64,000 nt of DNA, taken from the NCBI RefSeq assembly GCF_023101205.1, contig NZ_CP078078.1, forward strand, positions 3,109,411 to 3,173,410, read 5' to 3'. Every line of letters begins with the position of its first letter. Positions within the stretch are counted from its first letter, which is position 1. The DNA is from Microbacterium aurugineum. GTDB lineage: Bacteria > Actinomycetota > Actinomycetes > Actinomycetales > Microbacteriaceae. Shown piece by piece: positions 26,332 through 34,818 of the stretch. A program made the translations under genes and the position numbers. The notes below the pieces were generated by a model, which did not search any database, was not told where the DNA came from, and saw only the letters and a program-made list of their open reading frames with translations.

Positions 26332-26760
26332 CTAGCCGAGCGCGGGCGGCCAGACGCCGATGATCAGGGCCATCACGACGACGGTGACCAGCTCATGCGC
26401 GATGTTCAGCGTGGTCAGCTTGGTCGAGCGGCCCTCGAACGCGTCGTGCGTGATGAAGCGGGCGGCCGTGAAGCCCGCCCACAGCGTGACCGCGGTGACG
26501 ATCGCACCCCAGAAGTATGATCCGCCGTAGAAGTGCCAGGCGATGACGGCGGCTCCGGCGAGCACCCAGGCCGTGATGAAGCTCACGATGACCGTGGTGA
26601 TGATCGCCAGCACGGGATTGCCCGAGGGATTGTCGAGGTCCACGTTCGCGAGCTTCGACCAGCGTGTGCCGAACACGCCTCTGGCGTACCAGATCGAGCC
26701 GACGAGCATGCTCGACGCGGTGGCCAGCAGGACCGCCCAATAGTTGATCTCCGGAACCAT
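26332..26760 (-). CDS. DUF1761 family membrane protein
   Basis: A 142-residue integral membrane protein with four predicted helices. The family features are INYWAVLLATASSMLVGSIW with YARGVFG, and FITHDAFEGRSTKLTTLNIA before the last helix. The ATG at 26758-26760 is preceded by GGAGG at proper distance; a GTG at 26772 is less likely. The function of DUF1761 proteins is unknown. It has no obvious functional partner here and appears monocistronic, ended by a hairpin. Confidence 0.8.
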   Translation of the reverse strand: MVPEINYWAVLLATASSMLVGSIWYARGVFGTRWSKLANVDLDNPSGNPVLAIITTVIVSFITAWVLAGAAVIAWHFYGGSYFWGAIVTAVTLWAGFTAARFITHDAFEGRSTKLTTLNIAHELVTVVVMALIIGVWPPALG

Positions 26761-26825
26761 GACAGCCTCCACTCCTCGGATGCCGCCACCCTACTCCCGA
26801 CATCGCGCCCCCGGTCCCCGACACC

Positions 26826-26895
26826 TGCATGATCCCGCAACGGATGCATGACCCCGGCAGGAGAGGAGCTCATGCATCCGGAAAGGCCTCATGCA
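26826..26895. repeat. Nested GCATGA palindrome, family 4 (copy 2)
   Basis: Inner arms CGGATGCATGA (26841-26851) and TCATGCATCCG (26870-26880) are perfect; outer TGCATGA (26826-26832) pairs with TCATGCA (26889-26895). It lies between the DUF1761 and alpha-glucosidase starts. Confidence 0.8.
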
Positions 26896-26961
26896 AAACG
26901 CCCGCACGCGCTCCGCGCAGCGCGCGCCTCCGAACCGATTCGACTCCCGCCCTGGCAAGAA

Positions 26962-26975
26962 TGTAAGCGTTTGCA
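26962..26975. promoter_or_regulatory. LacI-type operator upstream of the alpha-glucosidase
   Basis: TGTAAGCGTTTGCA fits the TGNAANCGNTNNCA form bound by many LacI-family regulators. It ends 14 bases before the alpha-glucosidase start; the LacI gene downstream of that enzyme is the probable binder. Confidence 0.75.
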
Positions 26976-26989
26976 GTAGCCTGTTCCGC

Positions 26990-28660
26990 ATGGCACAGCT
27001 TGAGCAGATCGCAGCCCCCGGTTCCGAGTGGTGGCGCAGCGCCGTCATCTACCAGATCTACCCCCGCTCCTTCGCGGATGCCTCGGGCGACGGCATCGGC
27101 GACCTGCCGGGCATCACCAGCCGCCTCGATGCACTGCAGGAACTGGGCGTCGACGCGATCTGGCTGAGCCCGTTCATGACCAGCCCGCAGCGCGATGCCG
27201 GATACGACGTCGCCGACTACCGCGACGTCGACCCGCTCTTCGGCACCCTCGCCGACTTCGACCTGATGCTCGAAGAAGCGCACGCCCGTGGCATCCGCGT
27301 GATCGTGGATCTGGTCCCCAACCACTCCTCCGACCAGCACGTCTGGTTCCAGGAAGCGCTCAAGGCGGCGCCCGGCAGCCCGGAGCGCGCGCGCTACATC
27401 TTCCGCGACGGCAAGGGGGAGAACGGCGAACTCCCGCCGAACAACTGGGAGTCCGTGTTCGGCGGTGGCATGTGGGAGCGCGTCGTCGAGGCCGACGGCA
27501 CCCCCGGCCAGTGGTACCTGCACATCTTCGACGCCACGCAGCCCGACTTCGACTGGACGAACGAAGAGGTGCGCGAGGAGTTCCGCTCCATCCTGCGCTT
27601 CTGGCTCGACCGCGGCGTCGACGGCTTCCGTGTCGACGTGGCCCACGGCATGATCAAGGCCGACGGTCTGCCCGACTACACGCCCCCGAGCGATGCCGAC
27701 TCGATGGGCGGCGGCGAGTCGAACGTGCCGTACTGGGGCCAGGACGGCGTGCACGACATCTACCGCGACTGGCACACCGTGCTCGCCGAGTACGACGGCG
27801 ATCGCGCCCTGTGCGGCGAGGCCTGGATGCCGACGCTCACGCAGACCGCGCTCTGGGTGCGTCCGGATGAGATGCACCAGACGTTCAACTTCCCCTACCT
27901 GATGACGCCGTGGGATGCGAAGGCTCTGCGCGACGTCATCCGCGAGTCGCTCGACGAGTTCGGCGGGGTCGGCGCCCCCAGCACGTGGGTGCTCTCGAAC
28001 CACGATGTCGTGCGGCACGCCTCCCGCCTGGCGCTCACGGCCGAGAACCCGCAGGGCGAGGGCATCGGACCGAACACCCCGAACAAGCCCGACACGGCGA
28101 TCGGTCTCGCCCGCGCCCGCGCTGCGACCACCCTGATGCTCGCACTCCCCGGATCGTCGTACCTGTACCAGGGCGAAGAGCTCGGACTGCCCGAAGCCAT
28201 GGAGATCCCGGACGAGTTCCGTCAGGACCCGACCTGGTTCCGGACCCACGGCGAGCGCTACGGCCGCGACGGATGCCGCGTGCCGCTGCCGTGGGAAGCG
28301 GAGGCTCCGGCCTTCGGCTTCAACGACACCGGCCTGTCGTGGCTCCCGCAGCCGGACGAGTGGGCGACCTACGCGCGCGATGTGGAGGAGACCGATCCCG
28401 CGTCGACCCTCGCGCTCTACAAGCGACTGCTGGCCGGGCGTCGTGAGCACGGCTTCGGCACCGGATCGCTGGTCTGGGAGGAGGCCGGGGCCGACGCCGT
28501 GGCTTTCCGCCGTGGCGATGTGCACGTGGTCGCGAACCTCGGCACCGCACCGATCGAGCTGCCGGCGAACGCGGTCGTGATCCTGCAGAGCCAGCCGTTC
28601 GACGGAGCGGCCATCCCGGTCGACACGGCCGTCTGGTACACCACGGCCGTCCAGGCCTGA
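26990..28660 (+). CDS. GH13 family alpha-glucosidase (oligo-1,6-glucosidase type)
   Basis: A 556-residue cytoplasmic alpha-glucosidase. The four GH13 regions are visible: DLVPNHSS, GFRVDVAHG with the nucleophile Asp (about residue 214), LCGEAW with the acid/base Glu (about 275) and LSNHDVVR with the transition-state Asp (about 337). WWRSAVIYQIYPRSFADASG is the usual start. ATG 26990 was chosen because it lies just after the LacI-type operator; an ATG at 26891 in frame would put repeat and operator sequence into the protein. Substrates are probably maltose, isomaltose or related oligosaccharides; no transporter is adjacent. Confidence 0.94.
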   Translation: MAQLEQIAAPGSEWWRSAVIYQIYPRSFADASGDGIGDLPGITSRLDALQELGVDAIWLSPFMTSPQRDAGYDVADYRDVDPLFGTLADFDLMLEEAHARGIRVIVDLVPNHSSDQHVWFQEALKAAPGSPERARYIFRDGKGENGELPPNNWESVFGGGMWERVVEADGTPGQWYLHIFDATQPDFDWTNEEVREEFRSILRFWLDRGVDGFRVDVAHGMIKADGLPDYTPPSDADSMGGGESNVPYWGQDGVHDIYRDWHTVLAEYDGDRALCGEAWMPTLTQTALWVRPDEMHQTFNFPYLMTPWDAKALRDVIRESLDEFGGVGAPSTWVLSNHDVVRHASRLALTAENPQGEGIGPNTPNKPDTAIGLARARAATTLMLALPGSSYLYQGEELGLPEAMEIPDEFRQDPTWFRTHGERYGRDGCRVPLPWEAEAPAFGFNDTGLSWLPQPDEWATYARDVEETDPASTLALYKRLLAGRREHGFGTGSLVWEEAGADAVAFRRGDVHVVANLGTAPIELPANAVVILQSQPFDGAAIPVDTAVWYTTAVQA

Positions 28661-28669
28661 GACCCCCTT

Positions 28670-28723
28670 CCGGTCGCGATATGACAGCTCTCTGCGCCGC
28701 AGGGGATGTCATATCGCGACCGG
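28670..28723. repeat. GTCGCGATATGACA palindrome, family 3 (copy 2)
   Basis: CCGGTCGCGATATGACA (28670-28686) is mirrored perfectly at 28707-28723; the 20-base loop contains CTGC-GCC-GCAG. The element at 47730-47783 has the same 54-base size and arm motif. It lies nine bases after the alpha-glucosidase stop codon, before the co-directional LacI gene. Confidence 0.9.
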
Positions 28724-28741
28724 AGCACATTCGAGGAACAC

Positions 28742-29749
28742 ATGGCCAGCATCGATGAGGTCGCCCGGCTCGCCGGAGTGTCGACCGCGACCGTCTCGCG
28801 CGCGCTGAGCGGACGCGGTCACGTGTCAGAGTCCGCCCGGGAGCGCGTGCAGGCGGCGGCGCAGTCACTCGGCTACGTCGTCTCTTCACGGGCGTCGAGC
28901 CTCGCTTCCGGCCGTACCCGGAACGTCGGCGTCGTGGTGCCGTTCCTCGACCGGTGGTTCTTCAGCACCGTGCTCTCCGGAGTCTCAGCCGCCCTGATGC
29001 GCGCCGGCTACGACATCACGCTCTACAACATCACCGCCGACAAGGACGTGCGTCGACACGTGTTCGACACCTTCCTCCGACGGCAGCGCGTGGATGCCGT
29101 CATCGCCGTGTCGATCGAGCTCGACGAGGAGGAGACGCAGCTCCTCCTGGACCTGGGGCTCCCCGTGATCGCGATCGGCGGCCCGAACCCGAAGCTCGAC
29201 ACCCTCACGGTCGACGACGTCGCGGTGGCGCAGCTGGCGACCGAGCACCTGATCGGTCTGGGGCACACCGACATCGCGCACATCGGGGCCAACCCCGAGT
29301 TCGACATCGACTTCCACATCCCGACCAACCGTCGACTGGGGTTCGAGAAGGCCCTGGCGAAGGCCGGGATCCCCCTGAACCACGCATTCCTCGAGCCGGC
29401 GGACTTCACGGTCGAGGGTGGCTACCGCGCCGCGAAGCAACTGCTCGGACGCCCCGGCCCGCGTCCGACCGCCGTTTTCGCCGCCTCGGACGAGATGGCG
29501 ATCGGCGCACTGCTCGCAGCGCGGGACCTGGGCTTCAGCGTGCCGGAGGAGCTGTCCATCGTCGGCATCGACGGACACGAGCTCGGCGAGTTCTTCCGCC
29601 TGACGACGGTCGACCAGTTCCCGCTGGGGCAGGGGGAACGCGCCGCGGATGCCGTGCTCGCGAAACTCACCACCCCGGACGAGGTCCGCATCCCGTCAGC
29701 GCTGCCCTACGAGCTGAACGTGCGCGGGACCACCGCCCGTCTGCTCTAG
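28742..29749 (+). CDS. LacI family regulator of the alpha-glucosidase
   Basis: A 335-residue LacI repressor: IDEVARLAGVSTATVSRALS is the DNA-binding helix pair, SRASSLASGRTRNVGVVVPF the hinge and start of the effector core, and PTAVFAASDEMAIGALLAAR the late effector domain. It follows the alpha-glucosidase gene on the same strand, separated only by a palindromic element, and the TGTAAGCGTTTGCA box upstream of that enzyme suits this family. The stop codon overlaps that of the convergent oxidoreductase (CTAG at 29746-29749). Confidence 0.92.
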   Translation: MASIDEVARLAGVSTATVSRALSGRGHVSESARERVQAAAQSLGYVVSSRASSLASGRTRNVGVVVPFLDRWFFSTVLSGVSAALMRAGYDITLYNITADKDVRRHVFDTFLRRQRVDAVIAVSIELDEEETQLLLDLGLPVIAIGGPNPKLDTLTVDDVAVAQLATEHLIGLGHTDIAHIGANPEFDIDFHIPTNRRLGFEKALAKAGIPLNHAFLEPADFTVEGGYRAAKQLLGRPGPRPTAVFAASDEMAIGALLAARDLGFSVPEELSIVGIDGHELGEFFRLTTVDQFPLGQGERAADAVLAKLTTPDEVRIPSALPYELNVRGTTARLL

Positions 29750-31392
29750 CCGCGGAGCAGGGCGGCGTCGCGCCAGGTGCGGTAGCCGCCGTCGAGGTTG
29801 CGGGCGTCCACACCGTGCTGCCGGAGGATCCGCGTGGCGATGTGTCCGCGCAGTCCGACCTGGCAGTGCACCACGATCTCTCCGTCGGGCAGCTCATCGA
29901 GTCGATCCCGCAGTTCATCGAGCGGCACGTTGACGGCGCCGGGGATCGCACCGGCGGCGAACTCCGTCGGCGTGCGGACGTCGATCAGTGCCGCCCCCGC
30001 GCGCTGCGCGGCGTCGAGCTCATGCCACTGGATCGTCGGCGTCGTGCCGGTCCGGGTGTTCTCCGCGACGTAGCCGAGGATGTTCACCGCATCCTTCGCC
30101 GAGCCGAACTGAGGTGCGTAGGCGAGTTCGAGCTGCGCGAGTTCTGCGGCCGGCATCCCTGCATGCATGGCGGTAGCGATCACGTCGATCCGCTTGTCGA
30201 CGCCGTCCCGGCCGACGACCTGCACCCCGAGGATGGCGTCGGACCGCGGGTCGGCGAGCAGCTTCATCGACAGGGTCTCCGCACCCGGGTAGTACCCGGC
30301 GTGCGATCCGGGATGCACGTGCACGGCGTAGAACTCGCGCCCCGCCGCTCGGAGCTGCCGTTCGCTCCAGCCCGTCTTCCCTGCGGCGACCCCGAATACG
30401 CGGACGATCCCGGTGCCGAGCGCGGGTCGCGCCGTCTCTGACCGTCCCGCGAGGAGGTCGGCCACCATGCGCCCGTGACGGTTCGCGAGCCCGGCCATCG
30501 TGACGAGAGCCGTGCCCCCGCCCACGAGCTCGGCCTTCTCGACCCCGTCTCCCACGGCGAACACGTCGGGCGCGCTCGTGCGGCACTGCGCGTCGACGTC
30601 GATGCCTCCTGTCTCGCCGATCCGGATGCCCGCGCGCTCCGCCAACGTCGTCTCCGGCACCACCCCGGACGCGTCGATCATGAGTTCCGCGGCGATGGAC
30701 GTGCCGTCACTGAGCGTGACGTATCCGGAATCGGCGCGAACGACCTCGACCCCGAGGCGCACATCGACGCCGTGTGCACGGACCTCCGCGGCGATCGGGG
30801 CGGCCATCTCCGCGTCGAGGGGGGAGAGCAACTGTGACCCACGCTGCACGAGGGTCACGGATGCGCCCCGCGCCACGAGGTTCTCGACCGCTTCCAGGCC
30901 CGTGTAGCCACCGCCGACGACGACCACCGGAAGTCCCGGTCGCACCAGTGCGGCATCGATCGCATCGGCGTCGTCGACCGTCCGCAGGGAGCGGACGGGG
31001 ATGTCGGAGACCGGTTCGTCCCGGCGCGGGCGTGCCCCCGTGGCGAGGATCAGACTGTCGTAGCTCTGCGTGAAGCGTCGTCCAGAGTCGAGCTCTTCGA
31101 CCTCGACGAGCTTCTGCGCGGTGTCGATGCGCACGACGTCATGACGCACCCGGACGTCGAGTCCGAAGCGGCTGCGCAGCGAGGCGGGCGTCTGCAGGAG
31201 CAGCGACTCCCGCTCCGCGATCACGCCGCCGACGTAGTAGGGCAGCCCGCAGTTCGCGTACGAGACCTCGGGTCCGCGTTCGAAGACCACGATCTGCGCA
31301 TGCTCATCGAGCCGGCGCAGACGTGCGGCGGCGGACATCCCTCCTGCGACTCCGCCCACGACCACGACGGTGCGCGCTTCGGTCGCGGTCAT
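29746..31392 (-). CDS. CoA-disulfide reductase with C-terminal rhodanese domain
   Basis: A 548-residue flavoprotein: pyridine nucleotide-disulfide oxidoreductase (residues 1 to ~445) plus rhodanese (~455-548). VVVVGGVAGGMSAAARLRRL binds FAD, the single active Cys48 lies in SYANCGLPYYVGG as in CoA-disulfide reductase, VVVVGGGYTGLEAVE binds NAD(P)H, and VHCQVGLRGH holds the rhodanese Cys (near 509). Such fusions reduce CoA disulfides, persulfides and polysulfides. It is coupled by ATGA overlap to a small zinc-ribbon gene and preceded by CsoR-type operators, which supports a role in reactive sulfur handling. Confidence 0.92.
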   Translation of the reverse strand: MTATEARTVVVVGGVAGGMSAAARLRRLDEHAQIVVFERGPEVSYANCGLPYYVGGVIAERESLLLQTPASLRSRFGLDVRVRHDVVRIDTAQKLVEVEELDSGRRFTQSYDSLILATGARPRRDEPVSDIPVRSLRTVDDADAIDAALVRPGLPVVVVGGGYTGLEAVENLVARGASVTLVQRGSQLLSPLDAEMAAPIAAEVRAHGVDVRLGVEVVRADSGYVTLSDGTSIAAELMIDASGVVPETTLAERAGIRIGETGGIDVDAQCRTSAPDVFAVGDGVEKAELVGGGTALVTMAGLANRHGRMVADLLAGRSETARPALGTGIVRVFGVAAGKTGWSERQLRAAGREFYAVHVHPGSHAGYYPGAETLSMKLLADPRSDAILGVQVVGRDGVDKRIDVIATAMHAGMPAAELAQLELAYAPQFGSAKDAVNILGYVAENTRTGTTPTIQWHELDAAQRAGAALIDVRTPTEFAAGAIPGAVNVPLDELRDRLDELPDGEIVVHCQVGLRGHIATRILRQHGVDARNLDGGYRTWRDAALLRG

Positions 31393-31553
31393 CGCTGGAA
31401 CATCCGCGAGAAGAAGCCGCCCTGCGTCTGCTCCTTCGGATGCCCGGAGCACCACTGCGCTGCGGGAACCGTTCGCCGCACATCGGCGACGTGCTCGCCG
31501 CACCCCGCCCAGGTCGTCTTCCCGCAGGTCTTGCAACGGACTGCTCGGCACAT
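31389..31553 (-). CDS. Small CxxC zinc-ribbon-like protein
   Basis: A 54-residue protein, MCRAVRCKTCGKTTWAGCGE, then VPAAQWCSGHPKE and a basic end, FFSRMFQR. Cys in CKTC and in GC/WC pairs, plus His residues, suggest a zinc ribbon. GAGGAG lies upstream of the ATG. It is the first gene of the operon with the CoA-disulfide reductase (ATGA overlap). It sits directly behind the tandem CsoR-type operators. Related tiny proteins occur in other actinobacteria, but no function is known; a metal- or sulfur-binding accessory role is only a guess. Confidence 0.75.
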   Translation of the reverse strand: MCRAVRCKTCGKTTWAGCGEHVADVRRTVPAAQWCSGHPKEQTQGGFFSRMFQR

Positions 31554-31571
31554 GGTTCTGGACTCCTCACC

Positions 31572-31618
31572 GATACCCCCGTGGGTATCTTTAGGGTTCA
31601 GCATACCCCAGGGGGTAT
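31572..31618. promoter_or_regulatory. Two CsoR/CstR-type operators between divergent genes
   Basis: GATACCC-CCGT-GGGTATC (31572-31589) and ATACCCC-AG-GGGGTAT (31603-31618) match the ATACCC-GGGTAT form bound by CsoR/CstR repressors. The second overlaps TATAGT (31616-31621), the likely -10 of the regulator gene; the first lies just upstream of the zinc-ribbon/reductase operon. One repressor could thus control both directions. Confidence 0.85.
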
Positions 31619-31653
31619 AGTGGCAAGTCCAGCCGACACTCAGGGAGCGACCG

Positions 31654-31941
31654 ATGTCATCCGCAGATGCCGAGACCCAGCGCAAGATCGCCAACCGCCT
31701 CAAGCGCGCCCAAGGACAGCTCGGCGCCGTGATCGCCGCCGTCGAACGCGGGAGCGACTGCCGCGCGGTCGTCACCCAGCTCGCCGCCGTCACCTCGGCG
31801 CTCGACAAGGCCGGATTCCAGATCATCGCCTCCGCCATGCAGGACTGCCTGACCGACCCGGCATCGGAGACGGATTCGGCCACCGACACCGATGGGGTGT
31901 CGATGGCCGAACTGGAGAAGCTCTTCCTCTCCCTCGCGTGA
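31654..31941 (+). CDS. CsoR/RcnR/CstR family repressor, CstR-like (persulfide-sensing) candidate
   Basis: A 95-residue all-helical repressor of the CsoR family: IANRLKRAQGQLGAVIAAVE and CRAVVTQLAAVTSALDKAGF. By position, copper-binding CsoR uses Cys36, His61 and Cys65; here Cys36 and Cys65 are present but residue 61 is Ala (ASAMQDC). Loss of the His with both Cys retained is what is seen in CstR, which senses persulfides by Cys-Cys crosslinking. With a CoA-disulfide reductase-rhodanese operon transcribed divergently, sulfide/persulfide sensing is more likely than copper (inference). Confidence 0.88.
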   Translation: MSSADAETQRKIANRLKRAQGQLGAVIAAVERGSDCRAVVTQLAAVTSALDKAGFQIIASAMQDCLTDPASETDSATDTDGVSMAELEKLFLSLA

Positions 31942-31947
31942 ACCGCG

Positions 31948-31963
31948 GCTGACGACGGTCAGC
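31948..31963. terminator. Bidirectional hairpin between the CstR-like and sodA genes
   Basis: GCTGAC-GACG-GTCAGC forms a perfect six-base stem with a four-base loop between convergent genes and includes the sodA stop codon. Confidence 0.6.
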
Positions 31964-32588
31964 GTGGGACGACGAGGCCCGCGGTCGCGGTGCGGGCGGC
32001 TTCGAAGCGGCGCTGCACGTCGGGCCAGTTCACGAGGTTCCAGAACGCCTTCACGTAGTCCGCGCGCACGTTGAGGTAGTCGAGGTAGTAGGCGTGCTCC
32101 CACACGTCGAGCTGCAGCAGCGGGGTCACACCGAGCGGCGCGTTGCCCTGCTGGTCGAACAGCTGGAAGATGACCGGACGCGCACCCACGCTGTCCCACG
32201 CGAGCACCGCCCATCCCGAGCCCTGCACCCCGAGTGCCGTCGCGGTGAAGTGCGCGCGGAACGCGTCGATCGACCCGAACGCATCCACGAGCGCCGCCTC
32301 CAGCTCGCCTTCCGGAGCGCCGCCGCCCTCGGGCGACATGTTCTGCCAGAACACCGAGTGGTTGATGTGGCCGCCGAGGTTGAACGCGAGGTCCTTCTCG
32401 AGCTTGTTCACGTTCGCGAGGTCACCCGCGTCGCGGGCGGCGGCGAGCTGCTCGAGGGCGGTGTTCGCACCCGTGACATACGCCTGGTGGTGCTTGGAGT
32501 GGTGCAGCTCCATGATCTTGCCCGAGATGTGCGGCTCGAGCGCTGCGTAGTCGTAGGGCAGCTCGGGGAGCGTGTAGAGAGCGGACAT
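31959..32588 (-). CDS. sodA: Superoxide dismutase (Mn/Fe family)
   Basis: A 209-residue cytoplasmic [23 protein letters not shown] is the N-terminal signature; metal ligands are the His of MELHHSKHH (near residue 29), the His of INHSVFW (near 80), and Asp and His of [27 protein letters not shown] and [12 protein letters not shown] favour the manganese type, but Mn versus Fe use cannot be fixed from sequence. It lies 12 bases downstream of the flavin reductase gene and may be co-transcribed with the SoxR-controlled operon. Confidence 0.95.
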   Translation of the reverse strand: MSALYTLPELPYDYAALEPHISGKIMELHHSKHHQAYVTGANTALEQLAAARDAGDLANVNKLEKDLAFNLGGHINHSVFWQNMSPEGGGAPEGELEAALVDAFGSIDAFRAHFTATALGVQGSGWAVLAWDSVGARPVIFQLFDQQGNAPLGVTPLLQLDVWEHAYYLDYLNVRADYVKAFWNLVNWPDVQRRFEAARTATAGLVVPR

Positions 32589-32600
32589 GGCGTCTTCCTT

Positions 32601-33110
32601 TCAGTGGTGGGGGTCGTGCGGGAGGGCGTGGAAGCGACGGTCGAGGTACACGAGCGGACGCCCCTGCGGTCCGGCGATGACGTCGAGCACCTCGGCGATC
32701 ACCACCGTCGACGAACCGACGGCCACGGTCTGCAACGCACGGCAGCGCAGGGCGGCGCGCGCGGAGGCGAGGTACGGTTCTCCGGTGTCGAGCTCCGACC
32801 AGCCCTGTTCCGCGGTGAAGCGTTCGGAGCCGCTGACGGCGAAGCTCTGCGCGAGGGCGGAGTGCTCGTCGTCGATGAGATGCACGACGAAGGTGTCCGC
32901 ACCGAGGATCGCCCCGGCCGACCCGGTCGCCCTGGTGACGGAGAACACGATCGCCGCAGGGTCGACCGCCACCGAGGCGACGCTCGACGCCGTGAGGCCG
33001 ACCGGACCGGTCGGCGTGGACGCCGTGATGATCGCGACGCCCGCGGGGTGCGTACGGAAAGCGTCCTTGAGCCGGTCGCCGACCGGTGTGGGTATGGGTG
33101 TCGCGGTCAT
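32601..33110 (-). CDS. Flavin reductase family protein
   Basis: A 169-residue FMN-binding split-barrel flavin reductase. RTHPAGVAIITASTPTGPVG with LTASSVASVAVDPA are the FMN-binding motifs, and FVVHLIDDEHSALAQSFA follows; LVYLDRRFHAL closes the barrel. It would make reduced FMN/FAD from NAD(P)H for a partner or for detoxification. The ATG overlaps the stop of the ferredoxin-reductase gene (ATGA), placing it as third gene of the ferredoxin operon behind a SoxR box. Confidence 0.9.
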   Translation of the reverse strand: MTATPIPTPVGDRLKDAFRTHPAGVAIITASTPTGPVGLTASSVASVAVDPAAIVFSVTRATGSAGAILGADTFVVHLIDDEHSALAQSFAVSGSERFTAEQGWSELDTGEPYLASARAALRCRALQTVAVGSSTVVIAEVLDVIAGPQGRPLVYLDRRFHALPHDPHH

Positions 33111-34465
33111 CGTCCGGCCTCCGTCATCTGCTCCTGCTTCGCATGCCTCAGCATCTCCTCGCGCTCGACGAGTTTGGTCCGCTCGCGCCCGCGGTCGGCT
33201 CCGGCGCTGCGCTCCGCCGCGTCGATGCGCAGCCATCCGTCGAAGTCGACGGCGTGCCCGAGGTGGGCGATCGGGTCCTCCGCGCGCACGACCTCCTCGG
33301 CGGCCTCGAGATCCTCGACGAGATGCCGCACGGTCTGCGCGGCATCCGATTTCGTCGAGCCGATGAGCCCGACCGGTCCGCGCTTGATCCACCCCGTCGC
33401 GTACAGGCGCGGGATCGGCTCGCCGGCTGCGTCCAGGACGCGCCCCTCGGCGTGGGGCACGACCCCGAGCTCGTCGTCGAAGGGCACCCCGGCCACGGGC
33501 GTCGAGCGGTAGCCCACAGCGCGGTAGACCGCCCCGACGTCATACCGCCGCAGTTCGCCGGTGCCCACCATGCGGCCCAGCTCATCCGACGCCGTCCGCT
33601 CCATCTCGATGCCGGTGACTCGTCCGGTGCCCAGCAGACGGACGGGTCGCTGCCGCAGGTGCAGATGGATGCGGCGAGCGGCGGTGCGGTCGGCCGGATC
33701 GAGCGCGGCCCACTCGGTCAGGGTGCGCACGATGGTGCGGCGCTGCGAGAACTGCGCGATCATCCGCTCGGCATGCGCGTCGAGTGCGAGTTCGTCCGCA
33801 TCGACGATCACATCGACGTCATCCTGCTCGGCGAGCTCGCGCAGCTCCAGCGCAGAGAAGCGCACGTCGGCCGGCCCCCGCCGCGCGAACAGGTGCACAT
33901 CCCGCAGGGGGCTGGCGCCGAGCTGGTCGAGCACGGCATCCGGGGTGTCGGTGTGCGTCAGCGCGGAGGCGTGCGTGGCGAGGATCCGCGTCACGTCGAG
34001 CGCGACGTTGCCCGCACCGAGCACCGCCACCGACTCGGCGGCGAGCGGCCAGGTGCGCGGGGCATCGGGGTGCCCGTCGTACCACGCGACGAAGTCCGCG
34101 GCACCGAAAGAGCCGGGAAGGTCGATACCGGGGATGTCGAGGCGGACGTCGAGGTCGGCCCCCGTCGCCACGATCACCCCGTCGTATGCCGCACGCAGCT
34201 CATCGATCCCGATGTCACCCCCGACGTCGATGTTGCAGCGCAGGCGGATGCGCGGGTGGCCGAGCACCTCGTGCAGCGCATCCGTGATCTTGCGGATCCG
34301 CGGGTGATCGGGGGCGACGCCGTAGCGGACGAGACCGTACGGTGCCGGGAGCTTCTCGAAGAGGTCGATCGACGCGGTCGGCACACGATCGAGCAGGATG
34401 TCGGCGGCGTAGATGCCCGCGGGGCCCGCTCCGACGATGGCGATCCGGGGTTCGGCGACCGTCAT
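33107..34465 (-). CDS. FprA-type ferredoxin-NADP reductase
   Basis: A 452-residue FAD-dependent NADPH-ferredoxin reductase of the adrenodoxin-reductase/FprA type. RIAIVGAGPAGIYAADIL binds FAD, APYGLVRYGVAPDHPRIRKI is the family signature, SVAVLGAGNVALDVTRIL binds NADPH, and ATGWIKRGPVGLIGSTKSD is the C-terminal FAD contact. It passes electrons between NADPH and the adjacent 7Fe ferredoxin. The ATG overlaps the ferredoxin stop and its stop overlaps the flavin reductase start, so the three are made together. Confidence 0.94.
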   Translation of the reverse strand: MTVAEPRIAIVGAGPAGIYAADILLDRVPTASIDLFEKLPAPYGLVRYGVAPDHPRIRKITDALHEVLGHPRIRLRCNIDVGGDIGIDELRAAYDGVIVATGADLDVRLDIPGIDLPGSFGAADFVAWYDGHPDAPRTWPLAAESVAVLGAGNVALDVTRILATHASALTHTDTPDAVLDQLGASPLRDVHLFARRGPADVRFSALELRELAEQDDVDVIVDADELALDAHAERMIAQFSQRRTIVRTLTEWAALDPADRTAARRIHLHLRQRPVRLLGTGRVTGIEMERTASDELGRMVGTGELRRYDVGAVYRAVGYRSTPVAGVPFDDELGVVPHAEGRVLDAAGEPIPRLYATGWIKRGPVGLIGSTKSDAAQTVRHLVEDLEAAEEVVRAEDPIAHLGHAVDFDGWLRIDAAERSAGADRGRERTKLVEREEMLRHAKQEQMTEAGR

Positions 34466-34788
34466 GCGTGTTCCCCCTGGGGAGCCAGCGCGGCGATGAC
34501 CGGGTGGTCGAACGCGAGCATGCCCGTCTTCGCGGCGCCTCCGGGGGAGCCGATCTCGTCGAAGAACTCGACGTTGGCCTTGTAGTAGTCCTGCCACTCC
34601 TCGGGGAGATCGTCTTCGTAGAAGATCGCCTCGACCGGGCACACCGGCTCGCAGGCACCGCAGTCGACGCATTCGTCCGGGTGGATGTAGAGCGAGCGCT
34701 CACCCTCGTAGATGCAGTCGACGGGACACTCATCGATGCAGGCCTTGTCCTTCACATCGACGCACGGCAGGGCGATGACATAGGTCAT
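34462..34788 (-). CDS. fdxA: 7Fe ferredoxin
   Basis: A 108-residue ferredoxin. TYVIALPCVDVKDKACIDEC followed by PVDCIYEG gives the 3Fe-4S site, and CVDCGACEPVCPVEAIFYE the 4Fe-4S site; DDLPEEWQDYYKANVEFF is the usual extension of actinobacterial FdxA/FdxC. It is the first gene of the SoxR-box operon with FprA and flavin reductase. A 19-base promoter spacer holding the SoxR palindrome precedes it, implying induction by redox-active compounds. Confidence 0.95.
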   Translation of the reverse strand: MTYVIALPCVDVKDKACIDECPVDCIYEGERSLYIHPDECVDCGACEPVCPVEAIFYEDDLPEEWQDYYKANVEFFDEIGSPGGAAKTGMLAFDHPVIAALAPQGEHA

Positions 34789-34818
34789 CGGGGGGTCTTC
34801 TCTCGGGTCACGCTGTCC

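Noticed and set aside
26891..26989. N-terminal extension of the alpha-glucosidase from ATG 26891
   Set aside because: It would translate a palindrome arm and the LacI-type operator; the ATG at 26990 matches the family N-terminus.
31654..31941. Copper-sensing CsoR
   Set aside because: The His ligand at position 61 is Ala, and the neighbouring operon concerns sulfur, not copper.
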